NCBI RefSeq assembly: GCF_022496765.1
Contig: NZ_VANV01000016.1
Coordinates: 1 to 64,000 of the forward strand
DNA length: 64,000 nt
Direction of reading: 5' to 3'
From: Acidaminobacter sp. JC074
Lineage (GTDB): Bacteria; Bacillota; Clostridia; Peptostreptococcales; Acidaminobacteraceae
Position numbers and translations under genes: made by a program. Below are positions 25,600 through 35,080 of this stretch, piece after piece (within the stretch, counting starts at the first letter, position 1; every line of letters begins with the position of its first letter). The notes beneath the pieces are model-generated. The model searched no databases, was not told the origin of the DNA, and saw only the letters and a program-made list of their open reading frames with translations.

Positions 25600-27096
25600 A
25601 TGTCTAACAGAGACTTAAAAAATTATTTTAATGACGAATTACAAAGGGAATTAAATGAAAGAAAAACACTCCAGGAAAAGTATAGAAGATACAACAGCTT
25701 TATGGTTATCTTCTCTATTTTTGTTTCCATCAGTGTTTTGGCATCCATTATTCTCTTGTTTGATTATCAGGTTTTAAAGCCCCAGGACGATAGGACCAAT
25801 GACCAGTTTACACAAAAGACGGCCATTGTATCATTAGAACTTGCAACTTTACTTAATTGCGACTATCAGGACTTACAAGACCTTGAATATTATGTACGAA
25901 TGGATATGCGTCTTCAAGAACATGATATGAAAATGTTCTTAACCAAAAATGAAAGACTGATCTACGCATCCAATGGTTTAGATGAATCTATGTTAAGAAA
26001 AGATTTGGTATTTGGACTGGACATGTATCGACAAGAGTATGTCATAGAAAAACATGCCATACCTGAGAGTGGTTATAATATCTACTTCTTGTTACCTAAA
26101 ACAGACAGCATGATATTTAGAAAATCATTCTTAGTATTTATTGCAACTATTTTCTTAATTGCAACCATCTTTAGATCTGGATTCTCACATTCCATTATGA
26201 AGAGAATCTATAGAAATATGGTAGATCCACTGGAAAAACTTAAAGTGGCAACCAACAATATTCGTGCAGGTAATTTAGATGAACCTGTGGTACCTGAGAT
26301 GCATTATAACAGGGAGTTGAAAGACACTTTTAGAGACTTTGAGAAGATGCGTCAGCAACTTAAAGAAAACAAGATGATGGCTCAGCAATATGAAGAAAAC
26401 AGAAAAGATTTAATCAGTAACATTTCCCACGATCTGAAAACACCAATTGCATCAATTATTGGTTATGTGGAAGGTATATATGACGGTATCGCCGATACAC
26501 CAGCTAAGAGAGAAAGATACATGCAAATCATTTATAAAAAGTCCTTAGATATGAACAGGCTTGTAAATGACTTGATCTTGTTCTCTAAGTTAGATGTCAA
26601 TAAGGTGGCCTTTAAGTTTGATAAGATGAATTTCCAAATATACATGGAAACTTTATTTGAAGAGTATGGTATCGAACTTCAAGAAAACCAAATCGAGTTG
26701 GTTTCGAGGTATCAGGCTACTGAAAATATGATGCTTGGCATAGATGCCAAACAGTTAAGAAGAGTTTTTAACAACATCATTGGTAATGCCATGAAGCATC
26801 TAAACAAGGAAAACAAGGCAATTGAAATCGTGGTTTATGAAGAACGTGATGAGGTTGTTATCAGAATATCTGACAATGGTGTGGGTATACCTAAAGATAA
26901 GGTAGATTTTATATTTGATAGATTCTATAAGGGTGACCCATCAAGAAATACAGAAGTAGGATCAAGTGGACTGGGCTTATCAATTTCAAAGCAGATTGTA
27001 CTGGCTCATGGAGGTCGTATTTGGGCGACTTCAGAGGTTGGCGAAGGCACCATTGTTTACTTTACTATTTCAAAGAAGGAGGAAAAACGTGGCTAA
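25600..27096 (+). CDS. sensor histidine kinase
   Basis: Two membrane segments (about 32-55 and 175-195) enclose an extracellular sensor domain. HAMP follows, then HisKA with phospho-accepting H277 in SNISHDLKTPI, and a HATPase domain with NAMKH, DNGVGIP and GSSGLGLSI. It phosphorylates the OmpR-type regulator whose gene overlaps its end by eight bases. The signal is unknown. A TATAAT lies about 25 bases upstream and the start follows GGAGG. Confidence 0.94.
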   Translation: MSNRDLKNYFNDELQRELNERKTLQEKYRRYNSFMVIFSIFVSISVLASIILLFDYQVLKPQDDRTNDQFTQKTAIVSLELATLLNCDYQDLQDLEYYVRMDMRLQEHDMKMFLTKNERLIYASNGLDESMLRKDLVFGLDMYRQEYVIEKHAIPESGYNIYFLLPKTDSMIFRKSFLVFIATIFLIATIFRSGFSHSIMKRIYRNMVDPLEKLKVATNNIRAGNLDEPVVPEMHYNRELKDTFRDFEKMRQQLKENKMMAQQYEENRKDLISNISHDLKTPIASIIGYVEGIYDGIADTPAKRERYMQIIYKKSLDMNRLVNDLILFSKLDVNKVAFKFDKMNFQIYMETLFEEYGIELQENQIELVSRYQATENMMLGIDAKQLRRVFNNIIGNAMKHLNKENKAIEIVVYEERDEVVIRISDNGVGIPKDKVDFIFDRFYKGDPSRNTEVGSSGLGLSISKQIVLAHGGRIWATSEVGEGTIVYFTISKKEEKRG

Positions 27097-27775
27097 AATT
27101 TTAATTATTGAAGATGAAACGAATATTGCAGAATTAGAGAAAGATTATTTAGAATCAAATGGATTTGAAGTAGATGTGGTACATGATGGACAAATAGGCT
27201 TGGACAAGGCTTTAGAAAATACCTATTCATTGGTAATTGTTGATTTGATGTTGCCAAATCTATCAGGTTTTAGTATTATAAAAAGAATTAGAGAACATAA
27301 GGACATTCCTCTACTGGTGGTTTCAGCCAAATTAAAAGAAGTTGATAAAATCAGAGGACTGGGTTTAGGTGCAGATGATTATATTACCAAGCCTTTTAGT
27401 CCAGGTGAATTGGTAGCAAGAGTAAAGTCTAATCTTATGAAGTACAACCGTTTGGTAGGTAAAAGTGTAGAAGAGCATACCATTGAAGTTGGTGATTTAT
27501 GCATCGATATTTCAACACATGAAGTGACTTTAAAGGGTGAAACACTTATCTTTACAACTAAAGAATTTGAACTTTTGGCCTTTATGGCACAAAATCCAAA
27601 TGTAGCTTTTTCAAAAGAAAGATTGTTTTCAAGAATATGGGGTGCAGATAACTATGGTGATATTGCCACAGTCACCGTGCATATTCAAAAGATTAGAAGT
27701 AAAATAGAAGAGGATTCTTCAAATCCTAGATACATTGAGACGGTTTGGGGAGTGGGTTATAGATTTGTAGATTAA
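27089..27775 (+). CDS. OmpR-family response regulator
   Basis: A receiver domain (acidic pair in IIEDE, phosphoacceptor in VDLMLP, lysine in ITKPF) is followed by a winged-helix DNA-binding domain ending VWGVGYRFVD. The GTG start at 27089 follows AGGAGG at correct spacing and overlaps the kinase gene. It is the cognate partner of the kinase and a transcription regulator of unknown targets. Its stop codon overlaps an ATG in front of dapF. Confidence 0.95.
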   Translation: MAKILIIEDETNIAELEKDYLESNGFEVDVVHDGQIGLDKALENTYSLVIVDLMLPNLSGFSIIKRIREHKDIPLLVVSAKLKEVDKIRGLGLGADDYITKPFSPGELVARVKSNLMKYNRLVGKSVEEHTIEVGDLCIDISTHEVTLKGETLIFTTKEFELLAFMAQNPNVAFSKERLFSRIWGADNYGDIATVTVHIQKIRSKIEEDSSNPRYIETVWGVGYRFVD

Positions 27776-27786
27776 TGGAGGCTAAA

Positions 27787-28632
27787 ATGCTCTTAAAAAT
27801 GCATGGTACAGAAAATGTATTTTATTTATACGACGTTATGGGGATGGATCTCGATGATAAGGCCATGTCTGAAATGACCAAAGATCTTTGTCAAGATGGC
27901 TCAGATGGTATGCTTTTCGTTTGTGATTCTGAAATACACTTGGCTAAAATGAGAATATTTAACTCTGACGGTTCTGAACCTGAAATGTGTGGCAATGGCC
28001 TTAGGTGCCTATCGAGATATGTTTTAGAGAAGTTTGATTGCTCGGAAGGTGTTATTGAAACATTAAAGGCAGCTTATTCTGTTAAACATATTGAAGAATT
28101 CCATGGCATCAGTGCTATTCAGATTGTTCTGTATCCTGTTAAGTCACTTGAGCATCCACAGTTAAAAGACTTTGATACGTCTTATTCCTTTAAACATTAC
28201 ACTGTTTCAAATCCTCATATTGTAGGACATATTGAGGACCATATGACCAAAGAGGACTTAACTGTTCTTGGTGAATATGCAAATAATCACTTTGATGAAG
28301 GAATGAACGTCAACATGCTTAGGGTGATTGGACCAGGTAAAATTTATGTACAAACCTTTGAAAGAGGTGTAGGTATCACCAAGTCATGTGGTACTGGTAT
28401 GACATCTTCAAGTGTTGACTATGCCATTAAAAATGATTATTTTGATAAGGCCATTGAGGTGTATAATGATGGCGGTATGATTGAGTGTCAAGTCATCAAA
28501 GAGAAAGACTACAAGGTTCTTTTTACAGGCAATGCCACTTACATGTCAAAACATGATTTAAAGGGTAATTTACTAGAAAGCTTTGATGAAGATAAGGCTT
28601 ATAAACTATTTTTTAATAAAACCAGAATCTAA
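27787..28632 (+). CDS. dapF: diaminopimelate epimerase
   Basis: It converts LL- to meso-diaminopimelate for lysine and peptidoglycan synthesis. The two catalytic cysteines are in EMCGNGLRC and KSCGTGMTSS. At 281 residues it has the usual length. The ATG at 27787 follows GGAGG five bases upstream; an in-frame ATG at 27775 overlaps the regulator's stop codon and lacks its own site. It sits in the same transcription unit as the two-component genes, although a functional link is not evident. Confidence 0.95.
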   Translation: MLLKMHGTENVFYLYDVMGMDLDDKAMSEMTKDLCQDGSDGMLFVCDSEIHLAKMRIFNSDGSEPEMCGNGLRCLSRYVLEKFDCSEGVIETLKAAYSVKHIEEFHGISAIQIVLYPVKSLEHPQLKDFDTSYSFKHYTVSNPHIVGHIEDHMTKEDLTVLGEYANNHFDEGMNVNMLRVIGPGKIYVQTFERGVGITKSCGTGMTSSSVDYAIKNDYFDKAIEVYNDGGMIECQVIKEKDYKVLFTGNATYMSKHDLKGNLLESFDEDKAYKLFFNKTRI

Positions 28633-28656
28633 CCATGTCTAACATGGTTATTTTTA
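28631..28656 (+). terminator. intrinsic terminator after dapF
   Basis: AACCATGT pairs with ACATGGTT and is followed by ATTTTTA. Confidence 0.8.
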
Positions 28657-28719
28657 TGGCGTTTTTTATTTTTAAATATGGGTATAAATATACTAGAAGG
28701 TATGATTCGGGGTGATTTT

Positions 28720-28998
28720 ATGACCATTAAAATCTATAACAATAAACCTTCTATGACCCAGTATGTTGCCAGGAGCAAAGAGACTAATAAAAAAGCGCCT
28801 ATACAGGTAACAAGACCTGCTCAATCTTACACACAAACTAAGACGCTACCCATTAGAAGGACCAGTCAAAGGGTTCAGTCTTTTGCAGCATCTGTAGAAA
28901 GTGAAATAAGGAGTCAACAAGCATTTTCAACATATGCCCAGTTGATAAAAAAGGTGAGACTTAACAGGTTTAAAACAAGATTTGATCTTTTTCTTTAG
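28720..28998 (+). CDS. hypothetical basic protein, 92 residues
   Basis: I do not recognise it. It is rich in Lys, Arg, Gln, Ser and Thr with no membrane segment, signal peptide or cysteine, and the middle (about 20-60) looks disordered. The ATG at 28720 follows GGGGTGA; an in-frame ATG at 28678 is possible but has no site. It is flanked on both sides by terminators, so it is a separate unit. Confidence 0.5.
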   Translation: MTIKIYNNKPSMTQYVARSKETNKKAPIQVTRPAQSYTQTKTLPIRRTSQRVQSFAASVESEIRSQQAFSTYAQLIKKVRLNRFKTRFDLFL

Positions 28999-29023
28999 AG
29001 TGGATGTTAACATTCACTTTTTT
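28999..29023 (+). terminator. intrinsic terminator of the 92-residue gene
   Basis: AGTGGATGTT pairs with AACATTCACT (one mismatch) and is followed by a T run. Confidence 0.8.
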
Positions 29024-29033
29024 ATTGTATAAA

Positions 29034-29056
29034 AATAACCCACCTATGTGGGTTAT
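29034..29056 (-). terminator. intrinsic terminator of the YIP1 gene
   Basis: On the minus strand AACCCAC pairs with GTGGGTT and is followed by ATTTTTAT. It overlaps the stop codon at 29053. Confidence 0.75.
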
Positions 29057-29742
29057 AATTGTGCCATACTAGAAGTAACGACTGTAAATATTATCAAAAT
29101 AAGTGCTGGAATACCTACAGTGATACCTGCCTCTTTTGTATTCATTTCGTGTGTTTCCTTAAAACCGATATACATAACCACCAAGCTCCAAATAGAAAAT
29201 ATATTGAGAAGATTCATTATGCTGTATAAGAGTGGATTTGATGCCATATCAACAAACATAGCTGGTGAAAAAGTAAAGGTTGTCCCCATAGCCCTGCCTA
29301 AGATTAAAGATAAAATCGCGCCTATTTGAGCGATTAAGTTTGCAAATAAGTAGATAACCAATGTCTTCTTATAGCCTGTTTTAGACATAAACATAACGAT
29401 CATATGATAGATAAATGCAACTAGAAGTGGTATTAAAATGCCAAATACACCACCGATAGCAGCACCAAATAGAAGCAGTGCATTAATTGATTGATCTGTA
29501 ATATCTTGACCAGTAAGTTGCAATTGGTCGATGATGGCTTCTTTTGCAGCTGGTGTATAAGCACTTAAAAAGACAGTTATAAATATAAGTAAACCTGTAA
29601 TCAGGTAGATGCCTAGTAGTTTAGGATCTTGTCTCATGCTTTTAAAGGCTCTCGCTGGATCTGTAAAGACCATGATCAGTCTTTGAATCAATGATAATGA
29701 TTCGTCTTCTTCTTGAAATTCATTTAAGTTTAGTTCGCTCAT
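29053..29742 (-). CDS. YIP1-domain membrane protein
   Basis: This 229-residue protein has a short acidic cytoplasmic N-terminus, a DPARAFKSMRQDPKL segment typical of bacterial YIP1-domain proteins, and five hydrophobic segments. The function is unknown. The ATG at 29742 follows GGAGGG; an upstream in-frame ATG at 29790 has no site. It is divergent from the ECF sigma operon. Confidence 0.75.
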   Translation of the reverse strand: MSELNLNEFQEEDESLSLIQRLIMVFTDPARAFKSMRQDPKLLGIYLITGLLIFITVFLSAYTPAAKEAIIDQLQLTGQDITDQSINALLLFGAAIGGVFGILIPLLVAFIYHMIVMFMSKTGYKKTLVIYLFANLIAQIGAILSLILGRAMGTTFTFSPAMFVDMASNPLLYSIMNLLNIFSIWSLVVMYIGFKETHEMNTKEAGITVGIPALILIIFTVVTSSMAQL

Positions 29743-29964
29743 AATATCCCTCCTATTGAAAATTGTATCAAGGTCATTTTCTTTATCCAAAAGACACAGA
29801 GAAAATTAAGATAAAATTAAGACTTTTCATTTTTAGTTATGATTTATAAGCGACTTGAAAATGATCTATTAATTGAGTGACTGGTTATAATTTAATGGAT
29901 TTTCGGGTATATTTAATTGAGTATGATGCAAAAAAGAATTTTTTTTGCGATATAATAAAAAAAA

Positions 29965-29991
29965 TGGAACTTTTCTAGAATGAGTTACGTC
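29965..29991 (+). promoter_or_regulatory. ECF-type promoter of the sigma-anti-sigma operon
   Basis: TGGAAC (29965-29970) and CGTC (29988-29991) with a 17-base spacer resemble ECF promoters of the TGAAAC/CGT class and suggest autoregulation. A TATAAT at 29951-29956 could be an additional sigma-A -10 box. Confidence 0.55.
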
Positions 29992-30024
29992 ATATTGTTG
30001 AACCTTTCGAAGGGAGTGAAAAGA

Positions 30025-30621
30025 TTGGAGAACGAAAAAAACCTGATCCTTCAAAGCAAAAGCGGAGATATACAAAGCTTTGAAACATTGGTCAAGGGAT
30101 ATCAAAAAATGGCCTTTAATGTGGCCTATAGAATCATGGGGAATGAAGAAGATGCTAAAGACATGACCCAGGATGCCTTAATAAAAGTCTATAAAAATAT
30201 CAAGGGCTTTAGAATGGATTCTTCTTTTTCTACATGGCTTTATCGTATTGTCATGAATACATGTAAAGATGAGTTAAGAAAAAGAAAAATGAAAGTTGTT
30301 TCAATAGATCAGCCTATTGAAACCGACGATGGACAGATGCAAATGGATTTAGAAGACCATGGGTTAAAACCTGATGAGATAGTGACTCAAAGGGAGACTC
30401 AAAAGGAAGTCCATGAAGCATTGCAAGAAGTGAGTGAGACAAACAGAATCGTTGTTGTTCTTCGAGATATAAAAGGATTTTCCTATTCTGAGATCAGTGA
30501 CATCATAGAAGTTCCTGTCGGGACCATAAAGTCTAGGATCAACAGAGGAAGACAAGAACTTAAGAAAATTCTCATGAATAAGCGGAATCAATCCATCCAA
30601 TATATGAGAAAGGAGGTTTAA
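30025..30621 (+). CDS. ECF RNA polymerase sigma factor
   Basis: Sigma region 2 (AYRIMGNEEDAKDMTQDALIK, residues about 30-50, shortened here, and FSTWLYRIVMNTC) and region 4 (VVVLRDIKGFSYSEISDII, VGTIKSRINRGR) are present with no region 3, the ECF plan. The TTG at 30025 follows AGGGAGTG at correct spacing. The ATG at 29980 lies before the expected transcription start of the ECF promoter and has no site. The anti-sigma gene follows after two bases. Confidence 0.92.
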   Translation: MENEKNLILQSKSGDIQSFETLVKGYQKMAFNVAYRIMGNEEDAKDMTQDALIKVYKNIKGFRMDSSFSTWLYRIVMNTCKDELRKRKMKVVSIDQPIETDDGQMQMDLEDHGLKPDEIVTQRETQKEVHEALQEVSETNRIVVVLRDIKGFSYSEISDIIEVPVGTIKSRINRGRQELKKILMNKRNQSIQYMRKEV

Positions 30622-30623
30622 AG

Positions 30624-31607
30624 ATGAAATGTACAGAATTTGAATTATTAGTCAATGAATACGTTGATGGCGAGTTAACGCATTCACAAGCTGAACTTGA
30701 AGAACATATGAAGACATGCCAAGACTGCAAGAATCTTTATGAAGAAACACTTGAATTAAAGCAGTTATTAGCTGGCTTAGACGATATAGATTTACCTCAA
30801 GACTTTGAAGAAACATTACATGAAAAACTAGTGGCAGCTGGTCAAGATAATGTAAGACCGATTCATAAATATAGAAACACATGGAAAGTACTGGGTTCAA
30901 TTGCAGCAGTAGCAATCGTTTCAATAACGGTTTATACAGCCATGCCAAGAATGGGTTCTGATGATGCTGTTAATTTTGCAGGCGCCTCTAATGACGAAGT
31001 TGCTTATGAAATGGCCACAGAATCAGCTGATGCTGGTGTTGTGATGAATATGGCTGTAGAATCGGAATCTACTGAGGAAACAGAAGCTGCCATCGCAGAG
31101 ATGCCTACAGTAGAAAGTGTAACAGTTACCATGGCAGATGATGTGGATTTGCAGGCAAAATCTAATGTATATACTCTTAGAATGATGCCAAGTGCAAAGA
31201 CAAAGAAAGGTCACATGTATCAGATTAACGGTCATGTAGACAGCGTATTAAAGATCATTGAGACCTTAGATTACAAGTCATTAGAGATTTTAGAAAATCA
31301 GTATATTTTCTATTTGAAAACAGAAGATGTGCATCTTATTGAAGAAAAAATCATGCCTCTGTCATCAATGAAGATTGAAGACATTGTTCAACTAGATTAC
31401 TCTTATGAAATTGATATGATTTACGAAAATATCAAAACTTTAGAAGAGGAGATCAAGCGACTTGAAGAGGAAGGTTCTTCAGATAAAGAAGAAATAAGTA
31501 AGTTAGATATGAAACGCTCTGAATTTGCTGACTATCAGAAAGCATTAGAAGAGGTTGAAATATATAAGGGTTATGAGCAAATAATTATGATTATTAGTGA
31601 GGAGTAG
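30624..31607 (+). CDS. zinc-finger anti-sigma factor with DUF4349-like domain
   Basis: An N-terminal zf-HC2 anti-sigma motif (HMKTCQDC near residue 29) should hold the ECF factor. One membrane segment (about 92-110) leads to an extracytoplasmic DUF4349-like region with a long charged helix (about 270-310). The layout suggests that an envelope signal is sensed outside and the sigma factor is released inside. It lies two bases after the sigma gene, whose 3' end supplies AGGAGG. Confidence 0.87.
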   Translation: MKCTEFELLVNEYVDGELTHSQAELEEHMKTCQDCKNLYEETLELKQLLAGLDDIDLPQDFEETLHEKLVAAGQDNVRPIHKYRNTWKVLGSIAAVAIVSITVYTAMPRMGSDDAVNFAGASNDEVAYEMATESADAGVVMNMAVESESTEETEAAIAEMPTVESVTVTMADDVDLQAKSNVYTLRMMPSAKTKKGHMYQINGHVDSVLKIIETLDYKSLEILENQYIFYLKTEDVHLIEEKIMPLSSMKIEDIVQLDYSYEIDMIYENIKTLEEEIKRLEEEGSSDKEEISKLDMKRSEFADYQKALEEVEIYKGYEQIIMIISEE

Positions 31608-31611
31608 GAAA

Positions 31612-32331
31612 ATGAAGAAATTTTTATCATTAAGCGTAGTAGTTGTTATGGTGGCAATGCTTTTAGTAGGCACTATGAATGTAACAGGCGTTGTTCAAGC
31701 AGAAGTTGCAGAAACTGAGAATGTGGTTTCAGTAAGCGGTGTAGGTACTGTAACTGTAAAACCTGATATTGCCTATATCAATGTTGGTGTAGAAACTCAA
31801 GATGCTGATGCAGGTCTTGCTCAACAAGAAAACGCTAAGAAAATGACAGCTGTCATGGCAGCTCTTAAAAAAGTAGGTATTTTAGAAGATGATATCAAAA
31901 CAGTCCAATACAGCATTTATGACCGTTATGATTATAAAGAAGACGGTACAGATGTTAAGTACTATGTTGTTAACAACAATGTAAAAGTTACAATCAGAGA
32001 CATTGATAAGGTTGGCGATGTAATCGATGCAGCTGCAGGTGCTGGTTCTAACCAAGTATCAAGTATTCAGTTTGGTATTTCAAATGAAGATGAAGTATAT
32101 GCAGAGGCATTAAAATTAGCCATGACATCGGCTAAGTCAAAGGCTACAGCTATTATGTCTACATTTGGTAAGGTACCAGGTTTACCATCAAGAGTATCTG
32201 AATCAAGCTACTATGGTGGTAGTGTAAGAATGGACTACAATGTGATGGCTGCTGAGGCTAAAATGTCTACACCAGTATCTGCTGGTGAGTTAACAGTAAC
32301 AGCGAATGTATCGGTAGATTATAATTACTAA
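31612..32331 (+). CDS. secreted SIMPL-domain protein
   Basis: A signal peptide ends near VVQA (about residue 30). The rest is a SIMPL (DUF541) domain: VSVSGVGTVTVKPDIAYI opens it and DRYDYKEDG and ANVSVDYNY fall later. Such proteins are periplasmic or surface proteins, some linked to oxidative stress. It is the third gene of the ECF operon, four bases after the anti-sigma gene, so it is a likely effector or sensor of that system. The ATG follows GAGGAG. Confidence 0.88.
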   Translation: MKKFLSLSVVVVMVAMLLVGTMNVTGVVQAEVAETENVVSVSGVGTVTVKPDIAYINVGVETQDADAGLAQQENAKKMTAVMAALKKVGILEDDIKTVQYSIYDRYDYKEDGTDVKYYVVNNNVKVTIRDIDKVGDVIDAAAGAGSNQVSSIQFGISNEDEVYAEALKLAMTSAKSKATAIMSTFGKVPGLPSRVSESSYYGGSVRMDYNVMAAEAKMSTPVSAGELTVTANVSVDYNY

Positions 32332-32334
32332 AGA

Positions 32335-32358
32335 AAAAGGCTAAAATAGCCTTTTTTT
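32335..32358 (+). terminator. intrinsic terminator of the ECF operon
   Basis: AAAAGGCTA pairs with TAGCCTTTT and continues into a T run. Confidence 0.85.
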
Positions 32359-32425
32359 AGTTTATGGAAGGGGTGTTTTCGTGTAGAATAGTATTAGTAA
32401 ACACGACTACTATATGGGAGAAAAT

Positions 32426-35080
32426 ATGAGTAATTTAGTAATGATCATTGATGGAAACAGTTTAATGAATCGTGCTTTTTATGGTATACCACCACTTACG
32501 ACTAAAGATGGTATCCACACCAATGCGGTTCTAGGCTTTCTAAACATGATGAATAAACTTGTAGATGAGTACCAACCGACTCATCTAAGCGTTGCATTTG
32601 ATTTAAAAGGACCTACTTTTAGACATAAAACATTTGAGGATTACAAGGGTACTAGAAAAGGCATGGCAGAAGAACTTAGGATGCAAATGCCAATCATTAA
32701 GGAGATCCTTGAGAAACTGAACATCCATATGATGGGGATTCAAGGTTATGAGGCCGATGATTTAATCGGAACCGTGGCCAAGCATTTTTCTGCGAAAAAG
32801 ACAAATGTAAAGATTGTAACAGGTGATAAGGATGCCCTTCAGTTAACAGATGACTATGTTCAAATTCTCTATGCTAAAAAAGGTCAGTTCTTACCATACA
32901 CCTTTGAAATGATCAAAGAGGAGTTTGGTGGTGAGCCACTGGGTGTTATTGATTACAAGGGACTTGCAGGTGATTCATCAGATAATATTCCAGGTATTCC
33001 TGGATTCGGTCCTAAAACTGCTATGAAGCTTCTAGCCCAGTTTGGCAGTGTAGAAGGTGTGATTGAGCATGTAGATGAAGTTTCTAATAAAAGATGGCAA
33101 AACCTTATTCGTGAAAATGCTGAGCAGGCTCTTTTATCTAAAAAACTGGCAACAATTATGATCCATGTACCAGTTGAGTTTGAGGATGAAGACTTACTTT
33201 TAGAAGCACCTGACTATGAACCACTGGTAGAAACATTAACAAGATACGAGTTCACAAGATTATTATCAAGATACAAGTCACAAGATATGGACACTGCTGG
33301 TGATCATATTGAAGAGGTTATCGAACCGATTGTTTTAGAAAATGAGGAAACTAGAAGAGATTTAAGAGCCATCATTAAACATGCCAAAGCCTTTTCACTT
33401 TCTATTATCAGTGATAAAGACAACATCTTAACAGATGATGTGCTGGGTATGGCCATTTATGTAAAAAATAAATATTATTATTTACCTTGTGATGAAAAAA
33501 TCATAATGGAGTATAAGGCGATCTTTGAAGATAAGCAAATTGAAAAATATGGTCATGAACTTAAGCAAGTTTATTTAAAGCTATTTAGATATGGTATTAG
33601 ACCAGAAGGCTTTAAATTTGATACCTTCATAGCTGCTTATTTAATCAGCCCAAGTTTGAAGTCTTATGAACTGTCAGAACTCTTAACTAAAGAAACTGCT
33701 AAGAGTATCATGAGTCAGGAAGATTTCTTAGGCAAGGGGAAAAAAGCAGAATTGTTTTCATCGAAATCAATAGAAGAGCTTTCAGACTTTGCATGTAAAC
33801 AAGTCTTTGCAGTTAAGACCATTAAGGAATCTTATGATAAGACTTTAAAAGACTTTGATTTAGAGAACTTATATTATGATGTAGAGTTGCCACTTGTAGA
33901 AGTACTTGCAGATCTTGAGTTCAGAGGCATGGCTGTAGATGAAAAGGCCCTAGATGAAATGGACGAGTTATTAACAAAAAAAGTTGGTGACTTGACAAGT
34001 GAAATTTATGAACTAGCTGGTGAGGAGTTTAATATCAACTCACCAAAGCAACTTGGTGTGATTTTATTTGAAAAACTAGAGATCCCACCACTTAAGAAAA
34101 CGAAAACAGGTTATTCTACTAGTCATGATATCTTAATGAAGATTAAGGATAAACATGAGATTGTTGAAAAGATTGTTGATTACAGAACTTATGCCAAGTT
34201 AAAGTCTACTTATATAGATGGCTTAAAGGCAGTCATCAATCCTGTATCAGGTAGGGTACATTCTTCTTTCAATCAAACAGTAGCGGTGACAGGAAGACTA
34301 TCTTCAACGGATCCAAATATGCAAAATATCCCTATGAAGCTTGAAGAGGGAAGAAAGATTAGAAAAATATTTGTTGCCAGTGAAGGCTATGAGTATGTAG
34401 ATGCTGACTATAGTCAAATTGAATTAAGAGTATTGGCACATATGTCTGATGATAAGATGCTGAAGAAGGCATTTACAGAAAACATAGACATTCATACACT
34501 TACAGCAGCTTCTGTTTTTCATGTGCCTATGGAAGAGGTAACAAGACTTCAGAGATCTAGAGCCAAAGAGGTTAACTTCGGTATTGTTTATGGTATGAGT
34601 GACTTTGGTCTTTCTGAGAACTTAAAGATAACTAGAAAAGAAGCCAAGCTATATATAGAAAATTATTTCAAGCAATATGAGTCTGTAAAGACATATATGG
34701 AAGAAAAGGTGGCAGAATGTAAAGAAAATGGTTATGTAACAACTATTTTAAATCGTAAGAGAAACATTCCTGAGATCAATTCTTCAAACTTTAACTTAAG
34801 ATCTTTTGGTGAAAGAACGGCTATGAACACACCAATTCAAGGGTCAGCGGCAGATATCATCAAAATTGCCATGATTAAGGTTTACAATGCCCTTAAAGAA
34901 GGCAACTATAAATCTAAACTGCTTTTACAGGTGCACGATGAGCTTTTAATAGAAGCACATGAAGATGAACTTGAAGAAATCAAAACACTACTCAAGGACA
35001 ATATGGAACAGGCAGTTGAACTATCTGTACCGCTTGATGTAGATATGAATGTAGGAAAGAACTGGTATGATACAAAGTAA
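32426..35080 (+). CDS. polA: DNA polymerase I
   Basis: The order is 5'-3' exonuclease (1-290; MIIDGNSLMNRAFYG, GYEADDLIGT), a 3'-5' exonuclease-like domain (about 300-480) and the polymerase (DYSQIELRVLAHMS, RAKEVNFGIVYGMSDFG, QVHDELLIE). The proofreading DxE motif is not where it is expected (FSLSIISDKDN instead), so the 3'-5' activity is probably lost, as in Bacillus Pol I. The ATG at 32426 follows GGGAG; the in-frame ATG at 32414 overlaps that site. It overlaps coaE by 14 bases. Confidence 0.96.
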   Translation: MSNLVMIIDGNSLMNRAFYGIPPLTTKDGIHTNAVLGFLNMMNKLVDEYQPTHLSVAFDLKGPTFRHKTFEDYKGTRKGMAEELRMQMPIIKEILEKLNIHMMGIQGYEADDLIGTVAKHFSAKKTNVKIVTGDKDALQLTDDYVQILYAKKGQFLPYTFEMIKEEFGGEPLGVIDYKGLAGDSSDNIPGIPGFGPKTAMKLLAQFGSVEGVIEHVDEVSNKRWQNLIRENAEQALLSKKLATIMIHVPVEFEDEDLLLEAPDYEPLVETLTRYEFTRLLSRYKSQDMDTAGDHIEEVIEPIVLENEETRRDLRAIIKHAKAFSLSIISDKDNILTDDVLGMAIYVKNKYYYLPCDEKIIMEYKAIFEDKQIEKYGHELKQVYLKLFRYGIRPEGFKFDTFIAAYLISPSLKSYELSELLTKETAKSIMSQEDFLGKGKKAELFSSKSIEELSDFACKQVFAVKTIKESYDKTLKDFDLENLYYDVELPLVEVLADLEFRGMAVDEKALDEMDELLTKKVGDLTSEIYELAGEEFNINSPKQLGVILFEKLEIPPLKKTKTGYSTSHDILMKIKDKHEIVEKIVDYRTYAKLKSTYIDGLKAVINPVSGRVHSSFNQTVAVTGRLSSTDPNMQNIPMKLEEGRKIRKIFVASEGYEYVDADYSQIELRVLAHMSDDKMLKKAFTENIDIHTLTAASVFHVPMEEVTRLQRSRAKEVNFGIVYGMSDFGLSENLKITRKEAKLYIENYFKQYESVKTYMEEKVAECKENGYVTTILNRKRNIPEINSSNFNLRSFGERTAMNTPIQGSAADIIKIAMIKVYNALKEGNYKSKLLLQVHDELLIEAHEDELEEIKTLLKDNMEQAVELSVPLDVDMNVGKNWYDTK

